Position numbers and translations under genes: made by a program. The notes beneath the pieces are model-generated. The model saw only the letters and a list, made by a program, of their open reading frames with translations, was not told the origin of the DNA and did no database searches. This document shows positions 1 to 10,424 of a DNA stretch of 64,000 nt, piece by piece (the stretch's first letter is position 1; every line of letters begins with the position of its first letter). This DNA comes from Cloeon dipterum (Eukaryota; Arthropoda; Insecta; Ephemeroptera; Baetidae). Where the stretch lies: positions 1,416,501-1,480,500 of the forward strand of contig NC_088787.1 in the NCBI RefSeq assembly GCF_949628265.1, given 5' to 3'.

Positions 1-560
1 CTTTCAGTTTCACAGTGGCCGCCAGAGGCAGCGTCGTCGCCGCAGCCTAATTGTGATAGTTCAGAAGCCGCCTCAGACGCGGCGCTGCTGGCACTCGGCG
101 TGACGTCAGTTGGGGAGGGGAGAAAATCGGCATGAAGAACAGGCACGCGACTTTGAATAGCATACAGCAGGAGGGGGCAAGAATGAAGCAAAAAAGAGGC
201 GGAGCTTGCAAATCCAAAGCTAAGAGAAGAGGTTCAGCAGGTGCCTCAGACGCGGCGCTGGTAGCGCCTTGTGTGACGTCATAGACGGAGGGGGAAGGCT
301 TGCCAATGAAGCGGACACGCGACTTTGAATGGCATAGCCAAGCGTACGGAGGGGGAAATGAATGAAATGAACCAAGTGCGCAAAAGGTGGCGCTGGAAAA
401 TAAAATTGAAGCAACGTAGCTACTGCCTTAAGTAAAATCCGATCAAGCGGATCAACGCGCATTTGCCCTGCGCAGGTCCATCCCCCTTCCCCCTTGTTAA
501 ATGAGTTTTCGCTGGCAGTCTGTGTCAAAACTACTGAAAATAAAAATTATTAAAATATAA
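1..560 (+). repeat. CRE repeat, copy 1
   Basis: First of 12 copies of a GC-rich repeat of roughly 500 bp. It begins near the window edge with a GCCGCCAGAGGCAGCGT-like segment. It contains two related half-units, each with a TGACGTCA palindrome (101-108 and 274-281), a GGAGGGGGAA-type purine run and a CGCGACTTTGAATGGCATA-type segment. It ends in an AT-rich tail. No long coding frame is conserved between copies. The class of repeat is unknown; it recurs at the start of each yellow-like gene module. Confidence 0.85.
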
Positions 561-1510
561 TTACTGATATAATTCGTATTTTTAGCCCTCTCTTTCCCTT
601 ATTTTTCAGTATATCCATCATTTTAACATCTTATTTAGCACTAACCAGTGGAATTAATTGAGAATTTAGTTAAAAACTGTCAGCCTATGGTCATAATGGC
701 ATTTAATGTTGGGAAAAAATATTTCAACCAGTCAGTCCTGCTGCTTGAATCGTTGCTGCAATTTTTCCTTGTACGTGTCTGTCTACGCGTGCACATGCAC
801 AAAGCGAGGTGCAGGCCTTTTTCTATGCGGTTAGGCCAACTTTGATCCTGTCTTTCCAACAGCTTTAGGAGACATTTGTGGCGTTTCAATAAGTGGGAAG
901 ACGAAAAGATGGAAATATGATTGGGCCCAAGCTCTTCTGCGGCCACTCGGTGTGCTCATATAAAATACCAGGCTTAAAAATATAACTATCCGAGAAAAAC
1001 TATGAAGCTTTTATTGGTAAATCTGCTTGTAGCTCGATTTGTGGTGAGAATTCTTCCTGGTTTGAGGTATTTGCATGTTTCTGCGGTTTGGCATTCTTCT
1101 GTTTGTGTTACTTCTTATCGACCTCTGACGCAAAACACGTATATGTCAATACATCCTGTTTGAAAATAAAACGAAAACTTAAAGCCTTCTTTGTTCATTT
1201 ACCTGCAATGCAGCGCAATTTTGGCAGGAGCTAGAAGCATAATTTCGTTCATAATTAAATATCGCCAATTTGGATTAAAAGTGCGTTTTTCCGAGCACTG
1301 AAATAGATTTTATATTGATTTTCAAGTGCCACCGTGAAAGCGTTGAAATAAAAGTTCATTTTAGAAATTTTGAAGCAAAAATTTTGATATTTCCAGTTTA
1401 TGTTGCTCTGATTTCCTTATTTGGTGCGAAGGAAGGAGCTTATTCAGAATCCTTTTTGGTCTGTCACCTTCTGCGAAATGCCTTTATCAAAATCGATGAC
1501 AGAGCTAGGT
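561..1510 (+). other. Module upstream blocks of Y1
   Basis: No gene is seen here. Two blocks recur upstream of most paralogues. One lies around 740-860 (TTTTTCCTTGTACGTGTCT, then CTACGCG and a GCAGGCCT stretch). The other lies around 1025-1175 (GCTCGATTTGTGGTG, CTTCTTATCGACCTCTGACGC). They were probably copied together with the genes. Whether they are regulatory cannot be told from sequence alone. Confidence 0.6.
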
Positions 1511-1514
1511 GAAA

Positions 1515-1626
1515 AAGTTCCGGGTAGGCTGCTATAAAAGGCGAGCTCGTTGCTTTTAAAAGCCACTCATCTTTCTGCGACATAGCTGCCTGTAGGTTCA
1601 CCTTCGTATTTACCTATAGCCAGCAG
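1515..1626 (+). promoter_or_regulatory. Y1 core promoter and noncoding exon 1
   Basis: The conserved element runs AAAAGTTCCGGGTAGGCTGC, then TATAAAAG (1533-1540), a GAGCTC hexamer, TTTTAAAA and a CCACTCA initiator-like site near 1562-1568. A short noncoding exon follows and ends at CAGCAG|GTTTGT (last base 1626). The same order occurs before Y2, Y3, Y4, Y6, Y7, Y8, Y9 and Y10, which supports a real promoter and a 5' UTR exon spliced to the coding exon. Confidence 0.7.
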
Positions 1627-2079
1627 GTTTGTGTTTCACACCTTCTTAATTTTAAACTAATTCGATTAACTCATCATTATGCATGCAACACTAAGCCTAT
1701 ACATTCGTTTTTAGCAGTTTATACAATTCTTTGGTGCTTCTCTTGAACCAATTGTGTTTGTTAAACATTTCAAAACATGATACTTTTGTCACATAGGCAT
1801 ATCGGCCCGTCTCCCTGATACCTGAATTTCATTACCTTGCCTTTTTCCAAATTCAATTGAATACTTATTTCTACTTCAATTCTACAACAGCAACACATGC
1901 AATGCACAAATCAATCAATGTTAAATAAGTCTAAGAAAACAATAATGACTACATATTTTCTTACATATAGGAAAATACATTCTTTTTACTCTTTGAATTA
2001 TTTTTTCTGTTTCTTCTGGAGCTTTCTCTTCAATAAAAATCATTTTCTTACTCTTTTATAGTACGGAAAAATTCAAGTC

Positions 2080-3289
2080 ATGAAACTCGGATTCTTTGTC
2101 ATCGTTTTGCTCCGCGTTTACTTGGCCACCGCCACCAACATCACTCAAGTCTTCGAGTGGAATGAATTTGACTACAAGTGGCCATCCGAGGAGAGCAGGA
2201 ATCAAGCCCTTCAAGAAGGAACTTTCAAACCAGAGAGCATTGAACCTCGTTTCATGGCTGTCTACGGAACAAGGCTCTTCCTCAGCTTTGAGAAACATAT
2301 CAATAATTCGGTGACTCTGGTGTCTTTGCCGACGAAGTCCACTGAGCCTCCGAAGCTCACTCCCTTCCCCTCGTTCGACATGCACGATGTAAGTTCCTCG
2401 GAAAGAAAGTACATAATATAACGATCAAATCAAATGCACTTTTCGTTAATAGTAAAAGTAGAAACTCGAAATTCTAGATAGAATTGGAAGTAAATGTATT
2501 ATTAAAAATTATTTCAGATCCCCAATGGAGTTGCGAATAATTTATTATTTAAAATTTTTATCTCAAGCTATACTCTCGACTATTTTTTAAATACATTCTT
2601 CCCAAAAATATTGTTAATTTCGCTATGATTAAATGACAGTATGAACATCGTTATGTTAGAAAAAATGACGATCTGCTGACATTTTTCAGTTACACAATCA
2701 ATTCCAATCACCACTACCATTACCCCAAAAGACCTTAACTATTATGTCTGTTACCATCACAGAACTACCCGATTCTGTTTGTGAGGAAACTTCCACAACC
2801 GAGGTACACCAATATCGGCTGTTTATCATCACTCTGATCGGCTCCAACGTGTTTAGCGTCGTCTTGCTGAGTTTGATCATTCTTTGGCTCGTCTTGAAAC
2901 TGAAGAGAAAAAATTCCCTTTCGCAAAACACCAACGAGGCCCAGCAAATGTCTGTTTTACCCGACGAGCCGGGCGAGTACAATGCCGTCGGCGCCGCGGA
3001 AGTGCCACTGTACGAGGAAGTCAAAGACGACCAAGTCGCCACACGGTCCCTTGCTGCTCCTAGTCTCTACGAGCGGCCAATTATTCTCAGCCCGCGATCG
3101 GCGAGAAGAGTGAAAGCGATGCCTGAGAGGCAGAAGACTTTCGAGAAATTCGGAGAGGCGCCTCGCGCTCCAGTCGAGTACGACGACGTCGGCCCTCCTG
3201 ATCCCGAACCTTTCTACGATCAAGTTGCACCGGAACCTTCCAGGTCACCCCATCGTGAGTCTGTGCAATACCTGAAAATCCTGCCCTGA
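2080..3289 (+). CDS. Y1: yellow-like N-terminus fused to transmembrane tail (propeller exons absent)
   Basis: Coding exons 2080-2388 and 2690-3289. The exon acceptor is at 2061 and the ATG is 18 nt inside, as in the paralogues. Exon 2 encodes a signal peptide (MKLGFFVIVLLRVYLATA), then the family signatures FEWNEFDYKWPSEES, PRFMAVYGTRLFLS and VTLVSLP...PPKLTPFPSF. The large propeller exon and the next short exon are missing; the intron is only 301 bp. The exons join in phase 0 at TTTTTCAG (2689), giving about 302 residues. The last exon has one transmembrane helix (LFIITLIGSNVFSVVLLSLI region), a KLKRK stop-transfer and a long tail with YNAV, YEEV, VEYDDV, YDQV and VQYLKI. The tail is class II, as in Y7. 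It could be a functional short receptor-like protein or a deletion pseudogene with an intact frame. AATAAA lies at 3411. Confidence 0.65.
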
Positions 3290-3416
3290 GTTCCATCTGA
3301 ACTTTGTTCTCAAGATGAATATAAATTATTTAAGCTTTTTGCGGTTCTTCGACGCATATATGTATCCTTTAACATGTATTGTAAGTGCCGTAAGTGCAAT
3401 TGATTTTTTTAATAAA

Positions 3417-3867
3417 TATAAAACAAACCTGGACAATTCTACGTATTTTATTTATTTAAACCATACAATTTACTTATTTAAAAAAATTAAAATGACTCCT
3501 TTTACTTCACTAAAAAAGGAGAATTTACTTAAAACATAAATGCTAAAATTATAAAATATATATAACGTTCAAAATAACAGCAAAGTAGTCAGAGTAAGGA
3601 TCTGAACGATTTCACATATTAATTTGCTCTCTAATTTTTATAAAATGGAAAAAGAAAGCAGTAATAGCGTGCTGTTTATAAAAAAACGAAAAGAGAGTCA
3701 TGCGGCGATAACAACTATAATTTTATGCGTAACGTTGAATTTCTCTTGCTTTTTCCTTCTTACGCCAATTTTATAAAGTAAAACATTTAAAAACACTTTG
3801 ATAAAGTTAAATTCGTGATAAGAGCAATAAACTACGTTTCAGAGCTGATACAAGAACTCATATTAAC
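3417..3867. other. Y1 to module 2 spacer
   Basis: AT-rich sequence after the Y1 polyadenylation signal. I see no gene, RNA gene or conserved block in it. Confidence 0.5.
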
Positions 3868-4400
3868 ATTGCGGCCGCCAGAGGCAGCATTGTCACCACA
3901 GCCTGATCGTGTTAGTTCAGAAGCTTCCTCAGGCACGGCGCTAATGGCACTTGGCGTGACGTCAGTTGAGGTGGGGAGAAAATCAGCCAGGCGAATGGCA
4001 TGCCACGTAGGAGGGGGAACGAATGAAGTAGAGGAGGCGGAGCTTGCAAGTAAAAGCCAAGAGATGGGGCCTGACGTTAGTTCAGCAGTTGCCTCTGATA
4101 CGGCGCTGGAAGCGCTTTCTGTGACGTCATAAACGGAGGGGGAAGCGGACATATGACTTTGAATAGCATAGCTGAGTGTGAGGAGGGGATATAAATGAAA
4201 ATGAAACAAGTGCACAAAAGGTGGCGCTGGGAAATAAAATCAAAGCAAGCGGCCGTTTCGAGAAGAGGTTGATCCGATCAAACGGACTGACGCGCATTTG
4301 CCCTGCGCAGAGCACGCCCATCCCTCCTTTTAAATGAGTTTTCGCTGGCGGCTTTGTGTAAAAATTACTGAAAATCAAAATTATTAATATATGTATTGCA
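3868..4400 (+). repeat. CRE repeat, copy 2
   Basis: Full copy with both half-units. The first TGACGTCA is at 3957-3964, and a second follows near 4122. The 3' part has the conserved GGTGGCGCTGGGAAATAAAAT segment, the CGGACTGACGCGCATTTGCC segment and the AT-rich tail. Apparent reading frames across it, including one of about 127 codons on the minus strand, are not conserved between copies. Confidence 0.85.
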
Positions 4401-5430
4401 TATTTCACATTTTTCGTCCTCTTTTGACCCTATTATGCAGTATGTCCATCATTTTAACATTTTATTTGGGCCTGGCCTATGGTGTATTTATCGAAAATTT
4501 AGTTACAAAAACTAGCCATAATGATATTTTGGCTAGAAAAATAATTAAACCAGCTTGGATTGTGGCTGCAATTTTTCCTTTTACGCGTGCAAAGCAACTC
4601 GAAGTGCAGAGGCCTGATTCTGTGGTTAGGCCGATTTCGATAGAAGTCACTCTTATCACCCGATCGACGCAAACAAATTTCCAGCTTGAAAATTGAGCGC
4701 AATCCAGAGCAGTGGCTTGGCGGCTTGATTTTAAATTTTAAACTATATTTCATACTAAGTCTTATGCTAATGAATTATGTCTAATTCAAGGAAACTATAG
4801 GCTACACGATTTTCTCGACGCGAATGTGTTTAAAATAATTAATTTAACTAACTGAAGAAGTGCTCATAGAAATCCAGGGATAAAAAAATAATTATTCTAG
4901 AAAAACTATAAAGCTTTGATCGGTCAAGCTGATTGTAGCTCGATTTGTGGTGATGATTCTTCCTGGTTTGAGTTATTTGCGACCGAGGTTCGCAGGCTTG
5001 TTTTTGACGCATGTTAGGCCGACTTCTATTTTAGTTACTTCTTATCGACCTCTGACTCAAAGCATATCTGTGCATGTTAACCTGTTTGAAAATAGAACAA
5101 AAAACTCAAAGCCTTGTTTATTGATTCTTTACCAGCGATTCAACTCGTTAGGAGAAACGTTAATTTCTTAAAATATATATCAAAAATTTGGATTAAAAGT
5201 GCGTTTTTCCGAGCATTGAAATAGCTTTTACATTGATTTGCAAGTGCCCCCGTGAAAGCGTTGAAATAAAGTTCATTTTATAGCATTTGAAGCAAAAAGT
5301 GTGGTATTTTCATCTTGTGTTGCTCAGATTTCCTTATTTGGTGAGCAGGAAGGAGCTTACTCAGACTCCCTTTTGGTCTGTCGCCTTCTGCGTAAAGCCT
5401 TTATCAAAATCGGTGACGCAGCTAGATGAA
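4401..5430 (+). other. Module upstream blocks of Y2
   Basis: Holds the same two upstream blocks as the other modules, near 4555-4700 and 4925-5110. No gene is seen. Confidence 0.55.
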
Positions 5431-5790
5431 AAAGTTCCGGGTAGGCTGCTATTAAAGACGAGATCAGTGCTTTTAAAAGCCACTCTTCTTTATGCGATCA
5501 ATTGCTGCAGCCCCTTCGTATTTACCTAACTAGCAGGTTCGTACTTTTTGAATTCGTTATGAAGCTCTTGCACGTTTTGTCATATCTCAAGCAGTTGATT
5601 GTGAGGAATTTTGATTAATTAAATAAGCAAATTGCGCTCAACTCATTAAGACAAAATTTGTGCTTATCTTTATTAAATATATCAAAGGGAAAGACCCCCC
5701 ATTCCCACAGCTAATAGCATCTAAAAGCCACTCAACTTACTGCAACAGAGCTGCATTTTCGCCTCCAATTTTACCCAGCAAGCCGGTTCG
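5431..5790 (+). promoter_or_regulatory. Y2 promoter with tandemly duplicated exon 1
   Basis: The first copy has AAAGTTCCGGGTAGGCTGCT, TTTTAAAAGCCACTC and a noncoding exon ending at TAGCAG|GTTCGT (last base 5536). A second, decayed copy follows near 5710-5790 (CTAAAAGCCACTCAAC, CGCCTCCAATTTTACCCAGC). Its donor is changed to AAGCCGGTTCG and it has lost the upstream TATA-like box. This is a local duplication of the exon 1 region. Confidence 0.55.
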
Positions 5791-6000
5791 TACTTCTTGG
5801 AATCGTTAAGCAACTTTTGCACGTTTTGTCATTTATCGAGCAGTTATTTGTGAAGAATTTTGATTAATTAGCGAATCGCTCTTCTAGTTTAGACAAAAAA
5901 TTTTCTTTAATAAATATTTGAGGGAAAAATGAATCAATCACAAAATATTATTTTCATCGGATCATTTAATATTTTTTCAGCTTGCAAAGGTTCGACTAAT

Positions 6001-7186
6001 GGATCATTTCTTCTTTGTCATCGTTTTGCTCCGCCTTTCCTTGGCCTCCGCAGCCAACTTCACTCAAGTCTACCAGTGGAATTTATTTGACTACGAATGG
6101 CCGTAAGAGGCGAGCAGGACACAGGCCTTGAAAGGTGGAACTTTCAAGCCATGGAATATTCAACCTCGATACATGGCAGTTTATGGACCAAGGATCTTCC
6201 TCAGCCTTGAGAAATTTTATGACATACCGGAGACTCTGGTTTCTTTGCCGACAAGCAGTGCGTCCTCTGAACCCCCGAAGCTCACTCCATTTCCATCGTG
6301 GACCATGCATTTAAGTGAATACATAAAAAAGAGTAACAATCAAATTATATGCGCTCAATATCAACAAAAACAGTCAATTTTTAGTTACACTTTGTGGATT
6401 ATTCTATAATTTACTTTGAATCATCGTGAAATATGCAGCTTTATTAACAAAAATATTTGACTTTCCTGGACATCACGAGGTCAGGTTAATCACACAATAA
6501 TATAATTTCCTTACAAAAAGATAATAATGGTGTGGCATTTGGAAATTAGCAACCTGCGATGAATAAAATATAAATTAACACAACACACCTCTTATATAGA
6601 GAAAAAACAATGAAATATTTGAATATTTGATTTTTATACTCCTCTTAAAATTAAATAGAAAATTCGATGTAGAGTTGTTTAAAAACGAAAGAGTATAATT
6701 TTAGCAGGATTATGAAAACTGCAATAAAATCCAGGCTGCAAGGGGGCTAGAAGTTGACACCACTGGTAGGCTGTGGGTGCTGGACAGCGGTAGCAAGAAA
6801 TGTAAGTTTTTTCAACCATCAAGGCATGAGAAATATTGTTTCTATATACGTTTAAATATTCAGTTCCAGATGTCTCCACTCTTCTCTCTTCCGCTGTTAC
6901 ACCCAACTGTATATGCGAAGAAGGGCAAACGGAAGAATCTACAAATACAAACTCTGCTCTGATCGGCTCGCTCACCTTCTTCTTGGTCTTGAGCTGCATT
7001 ATCAACCTGTGGCTCACCCTGAGGATGAGAAAATTCCAAAATTCCAACGAGCAGCGCGACGCAGGCGCCGTGGAAGCGGATATGCCCACTCTCCCGAATC
7101 CTGTCTCGCCGGAAATGGTGCACGAGGAAATCGAAAATGATTTATACGGCGTCGTCACGGCCCCGGCCCCTCATCCAAGGCAATGA
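6001..7186 (+). pseudogene. Y2: broken yellow-like transmembrane gene
   Basis: Exon 2 starts at ATG 6001 (MDHFFFVIVLLRLSLASAAN). TAA replaces the serine codon of the DYEWPSEAS motif near 6104. The family donor ATGTAAGT is changed to TTTAAGT near 6309. Of the propeller exon only its start survives near 6706 (DYENCNKIQAARGLEVD...WVLDSGSKK), then sequence jumps to the last exon; the rest of the propeller and all of exon 4 are deleted. The terminal exon (6870-7186) is open and almost identical to its paralogues: stalk with Cys pair, transmembrane helix and the VHEEIENDLYGV tail. Three separate lesions make this a pseudogene. The clean tail exon suggests gene conversion. Confidence 0.85.
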
Positions 7187-7366
7187 GAAAGCCAAAACTT
7201 CCACCTTTCGTTCCTGCCAAGTTTATGGCAGTGCTGTAATTATTGTATAGATAAGGCTTCTTATTTTATTATTAAGTTGAATTTATTCGTAAATAAAATA
7301 ATTCATGCTCTGAATCATGTTTTACGGTCTTATTTTGCTTCAAATTCCCTAATTAGTTTTAAAACT

Positions 7367-7404
7367 ATGCAACCTGCACAGTATTTTACACAAACCGGTT
7401 GCAT
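7367..7404. repeat. 3'-flank palindrome ATGCAACC...GGTTGCAT
   Basis: An 8-nt arm ATGCAACC, a spacer of about 22 nt and the inverted arm GGTTGCAT, lying about 180 bp after the Y2 stop. The same element, with small changes, follows Y3, Y4, Y6, Y8, Y9 and Y10. Its role is unknown. Confidence 0.6.
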
Positions 7405-7574
7405 AATCAAAAATATCATTCACAGTGAATAAGTCCAATAAGAAGAGCAGGCATTTTTTATAAATTTAAGAATCTCCTATGCAAAACAAGGAAAAATACA
7501 ATAAAGTGAATTGATTTTCAAATCGCATATACTCTTAAAATATTAATTGAGCGTCCGTGGTTTGTTCATATTGC

Positions 7575-8130
7575 CGTCAAAGCCTTGCCACCAGAGGCAG
7601 CGTAGTCGCCACAGCCTGTTTGTAGTTCAGGAGCGGCCTTACAATTAGACACAGCGCTGGCTGCGCTTGGTTTGACGTCATATGAGGGGGAAGTGGGTCA
7701 CACAAGCTGGCATGCGACTTTGAATGGCATACAGCAGGAGTAGGAATGAATCAAGAAGAGGAGGCGGAGCTTGCAAGGTCAAAACCAAGAGGCTGGCATT
7801 GTTGGTTCAGCAGTTTCCTCATACAAGGCGCTGGCATCGCTTTCTGTGACGTCGTATACGGAGGGGGAAGCCGGCCTGTCAAATGGACACGCGACTTTGA
7901 ATGGCATAGCTGCTCAAGGGAAATCAATGAAATGAATCAAGTGAACAAAAGGTGGCGCTGGGAACTGGGAAATAAAATTAAAAGCAAGCTGCCGCTTTGA
8001 GAAGTCTGATCCGATCAAACGGACGGACGCGCATTTGCTCTGCGCAGATGCACACCCTCTTCCCTTGTTAAATACGTTTTCGCTGAAGGCTCTGTGTTAA
8101 AACTACTGAAAAGCCAAATTAATTGTTAAT
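7575..8130 (+). repeat. CRE repeat, copy 3
   Basis: Full copy with both half-units. The first palindrome is TGACGTCA at 7673-7680; the second is altered to TGACGTCG near 7848. It is followed by a remnant of the AT-rich upstream block and then directly by copy 4, so no gene belongs to this module. Confidence 0.8.
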
Positions 8131-8544
8131 ATATTCAGCAGGTTAAACCGGAATTACGAGTTGCTGTTGCTTGCCGTTCAATTAAAAATTCTTCCTAACT
8201 AACGCCAACATGTGCGGGAACCACTACAATATAATCGCATGTTTCGCATTTTTCCAATCCTCTTTTCCCATTATTATTCAGTATTTCGTATTTCTATCAT
8301 TTTAATTTATTAATTGGCACTGGCCGAACGTATATATTAAGTAAAAAACACATCAGCCTGCTCTAGTTTAAGTAAAAAAAAGTAAGCCCTGCTATTTGAA
8401 TTATGGCCGCAATTTTTCCTGATATGTGTCAAGAATTTCTTAAGCCTAGTAAGGAAGGAAAAAATATGAAAAAGCAAACTGATTTTCTGTTTCTTCAGTT
8501 ATGACAGATTTTTAATTAAATATCTAATCCGGAGTGGTTGTCGT
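8131..8544. other. Gene-less module remnant
   Basis: AT-rich sequence with a truncated upstream block around 8395-8435 (ATTGTGGCCGCAATTTTTCC-like). There is no exon of the yellow-like genes and no other gene. The module that began with copy 3 appears to have lost its gene. Confidence 0.5.
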
Positions 8545-8983
8545 CTTGCTGTCAAAGCCTTTCACAGTGGCCGCCAGAGGCAGCGTTGTCGCCAGCGCCT
8601 AGCTGTGTTAGTTCAGAAGCCGCCTCACTCAGACACGGCGCTGCTGGCACTTGGCGTGACGTCAGTTGAGGACGGGAGAATATCAGCCAGAATCAGCAGG
8701 CACGCGACTTTGAATGGCATAGGAGGGGGAAAGAAAGAATTAGAAGAGGCGGAGCTTGACTCACTCTGTTTGTTCGGCAGTTGCCTTGGTCGTAGCGCTG
8801 GTAGCGCTTTGTTTGACGTCATGAAAGGAGGGGGAAGTCGGCCAATCAGCAGACACACGACAATGAAATGAATAGCATAGCTTAGCTAAGTGTGCGAAGG
8901 GGAAATGAATGAACAAATGAATCATTGTGCGCAAAAGGTAGCACTGGCTGTTAAAATAAATGCAGGCTACCGTTTTGAGAAGA
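8545..8983 (+). repeat. CRE repeat, copy 4, left part
   Basis: Starts with TTGCTGTCAAAGCCTTTCAC and has both TGACGTCA palindromes (8656-8663 and 8814-8821). It stops abruptly at CCGTTTTGAGAAGA (8983), where the transposon begins. The missing right part resumes at 14757. Confidence 0.85.
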
Positions 8984-9239
8984 CCCCAGGTGCCATTCTC
9001 CGTGGATCCACCGGGGGAATCCCGGGGGATGCGTCCACCGTTTTAGAAGTTGAATTTTCTAACGTAAAAGTCACGCGAAGTTAATTAATATTGCTTAGAG
9101 CTTCACTATTCGTAACATTGTTAGCGAAAATGACTATAAAAGCGAGTATAAAGAGTGAAAATGGAAGGGAGATCATTCTAGGAGGATCCACCTCGCGGTG
9201 GACCCAGCCACCACTTTCCACCACGAAAAAATCCAGATA

Positions 9240-10420
9240 TTTACATTAAATATGCCTCCAGACAACTCTTCATGTCATAATTAATTGATAAAATTAACTC
9301 TCTCACTGCCGAATGTGTTCGGCGGCCGAATAAACTTCATCATTATAAGCCGGCTAAACTTTCGCGCCAAGTTTCTGCCGGGCATGCGTGGCAACACCGC
9401 TCATCACCTGTTCGCGACGGAGCATAACAAATGGCGAGCTCGCCGGTCGGGTGTTTATAATATGTTTGTCGTGAATTCTGTTGATTTTCTGCTAATTTAT
9501 CTTGGAAAAGCGTATCGGCCTTCGTCCTTAAACCTTTATTAGGTGCCAAAGTATCGTTCGGACGACACACGCAGCTGTTCAACGTTCAACATCCACGCAA
9601 GGTGCGATTTTATCCATTTCATTTTGACGAGTACTTATGTATGTACATTATACATACGAATTGATTATGTAGTAACTTTACTATTTTCCAATTATCATTG
9701 CATTAAATTGATGGGATATTGGGATGACTCACGCTTTTCCGATCACTCACACTTCTCGCTCTGATGTTAAAATATGCCCAATACAATACATATCCTATCG
9801 AGTTAATGTGAGTTTGGCGAAAAGTGTGAGTCTCGAAAAATTCTGCCGTACCTGCGAAAAAATTCTGCTATAAATCATGAACAATAAATTAAAGCTTTTA
9901 ATTTTGTCACAGAACAGCTGGGCAGCTCATTGGAACATTAAAAGCGTACGTTTCACCCAAGAGCTTGATGATGGGATATGGATTGAAGAGGAACATATTA
10001 AATCACTGCAGTCCTTTGGATCACAGAGATCGAGGCCTTTCGTGCAAGCAGAGGTGAGTTTGAGGTAAACCAGCCTGAAGGGCGCAAGACAAGTACCATA
10101 CCCTCTGATATATTTTAATATTTTTTCTTTTTGGAATTCCATTTTTCGTATTTTGTTGTTTCCCCTTATTTAAATAAAGCCTTGTTATTGATAATGAAAT
10201 GACAACATTTGACAGTCAAAGAGCAGGTTGCAAAAATTGCTAGATTGAATTATTTTCTGCGAAATAACAAGAATAAAAATGATTTAAAATTTTAAAAGTT
10301 TTTAAAAGTTAAAAACTCAACAAGATCTGAGCATGATTAAACCAAAATATTGCGTTATGTACGTTAAAAATAGTTGAAATCTTAGAAAATTAATCCACCA
10401 TAAAGAAAAACTGTAATTGT
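9240..10420. other. Transposon interior, left
   Basis: No convincing gene. Frames of 60-85 codons here, for example 9285-9542, have no recognisable motif or conserved partner in the window. A TATAAAAG-like word lies near 9134, with no transcript unit that I can support. Confidence 0.4.
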
Positions 10421-10424
10421 GATT

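Noticed and set aside
3832..4215. Open frames of 75-160 codons within CRE repeats (also 7746-8000, 8605-8871, 27515-28000, 42631-42948)
   Set aside because: The frames shift and stop in other copies of the repeat, so no protein is conserved.
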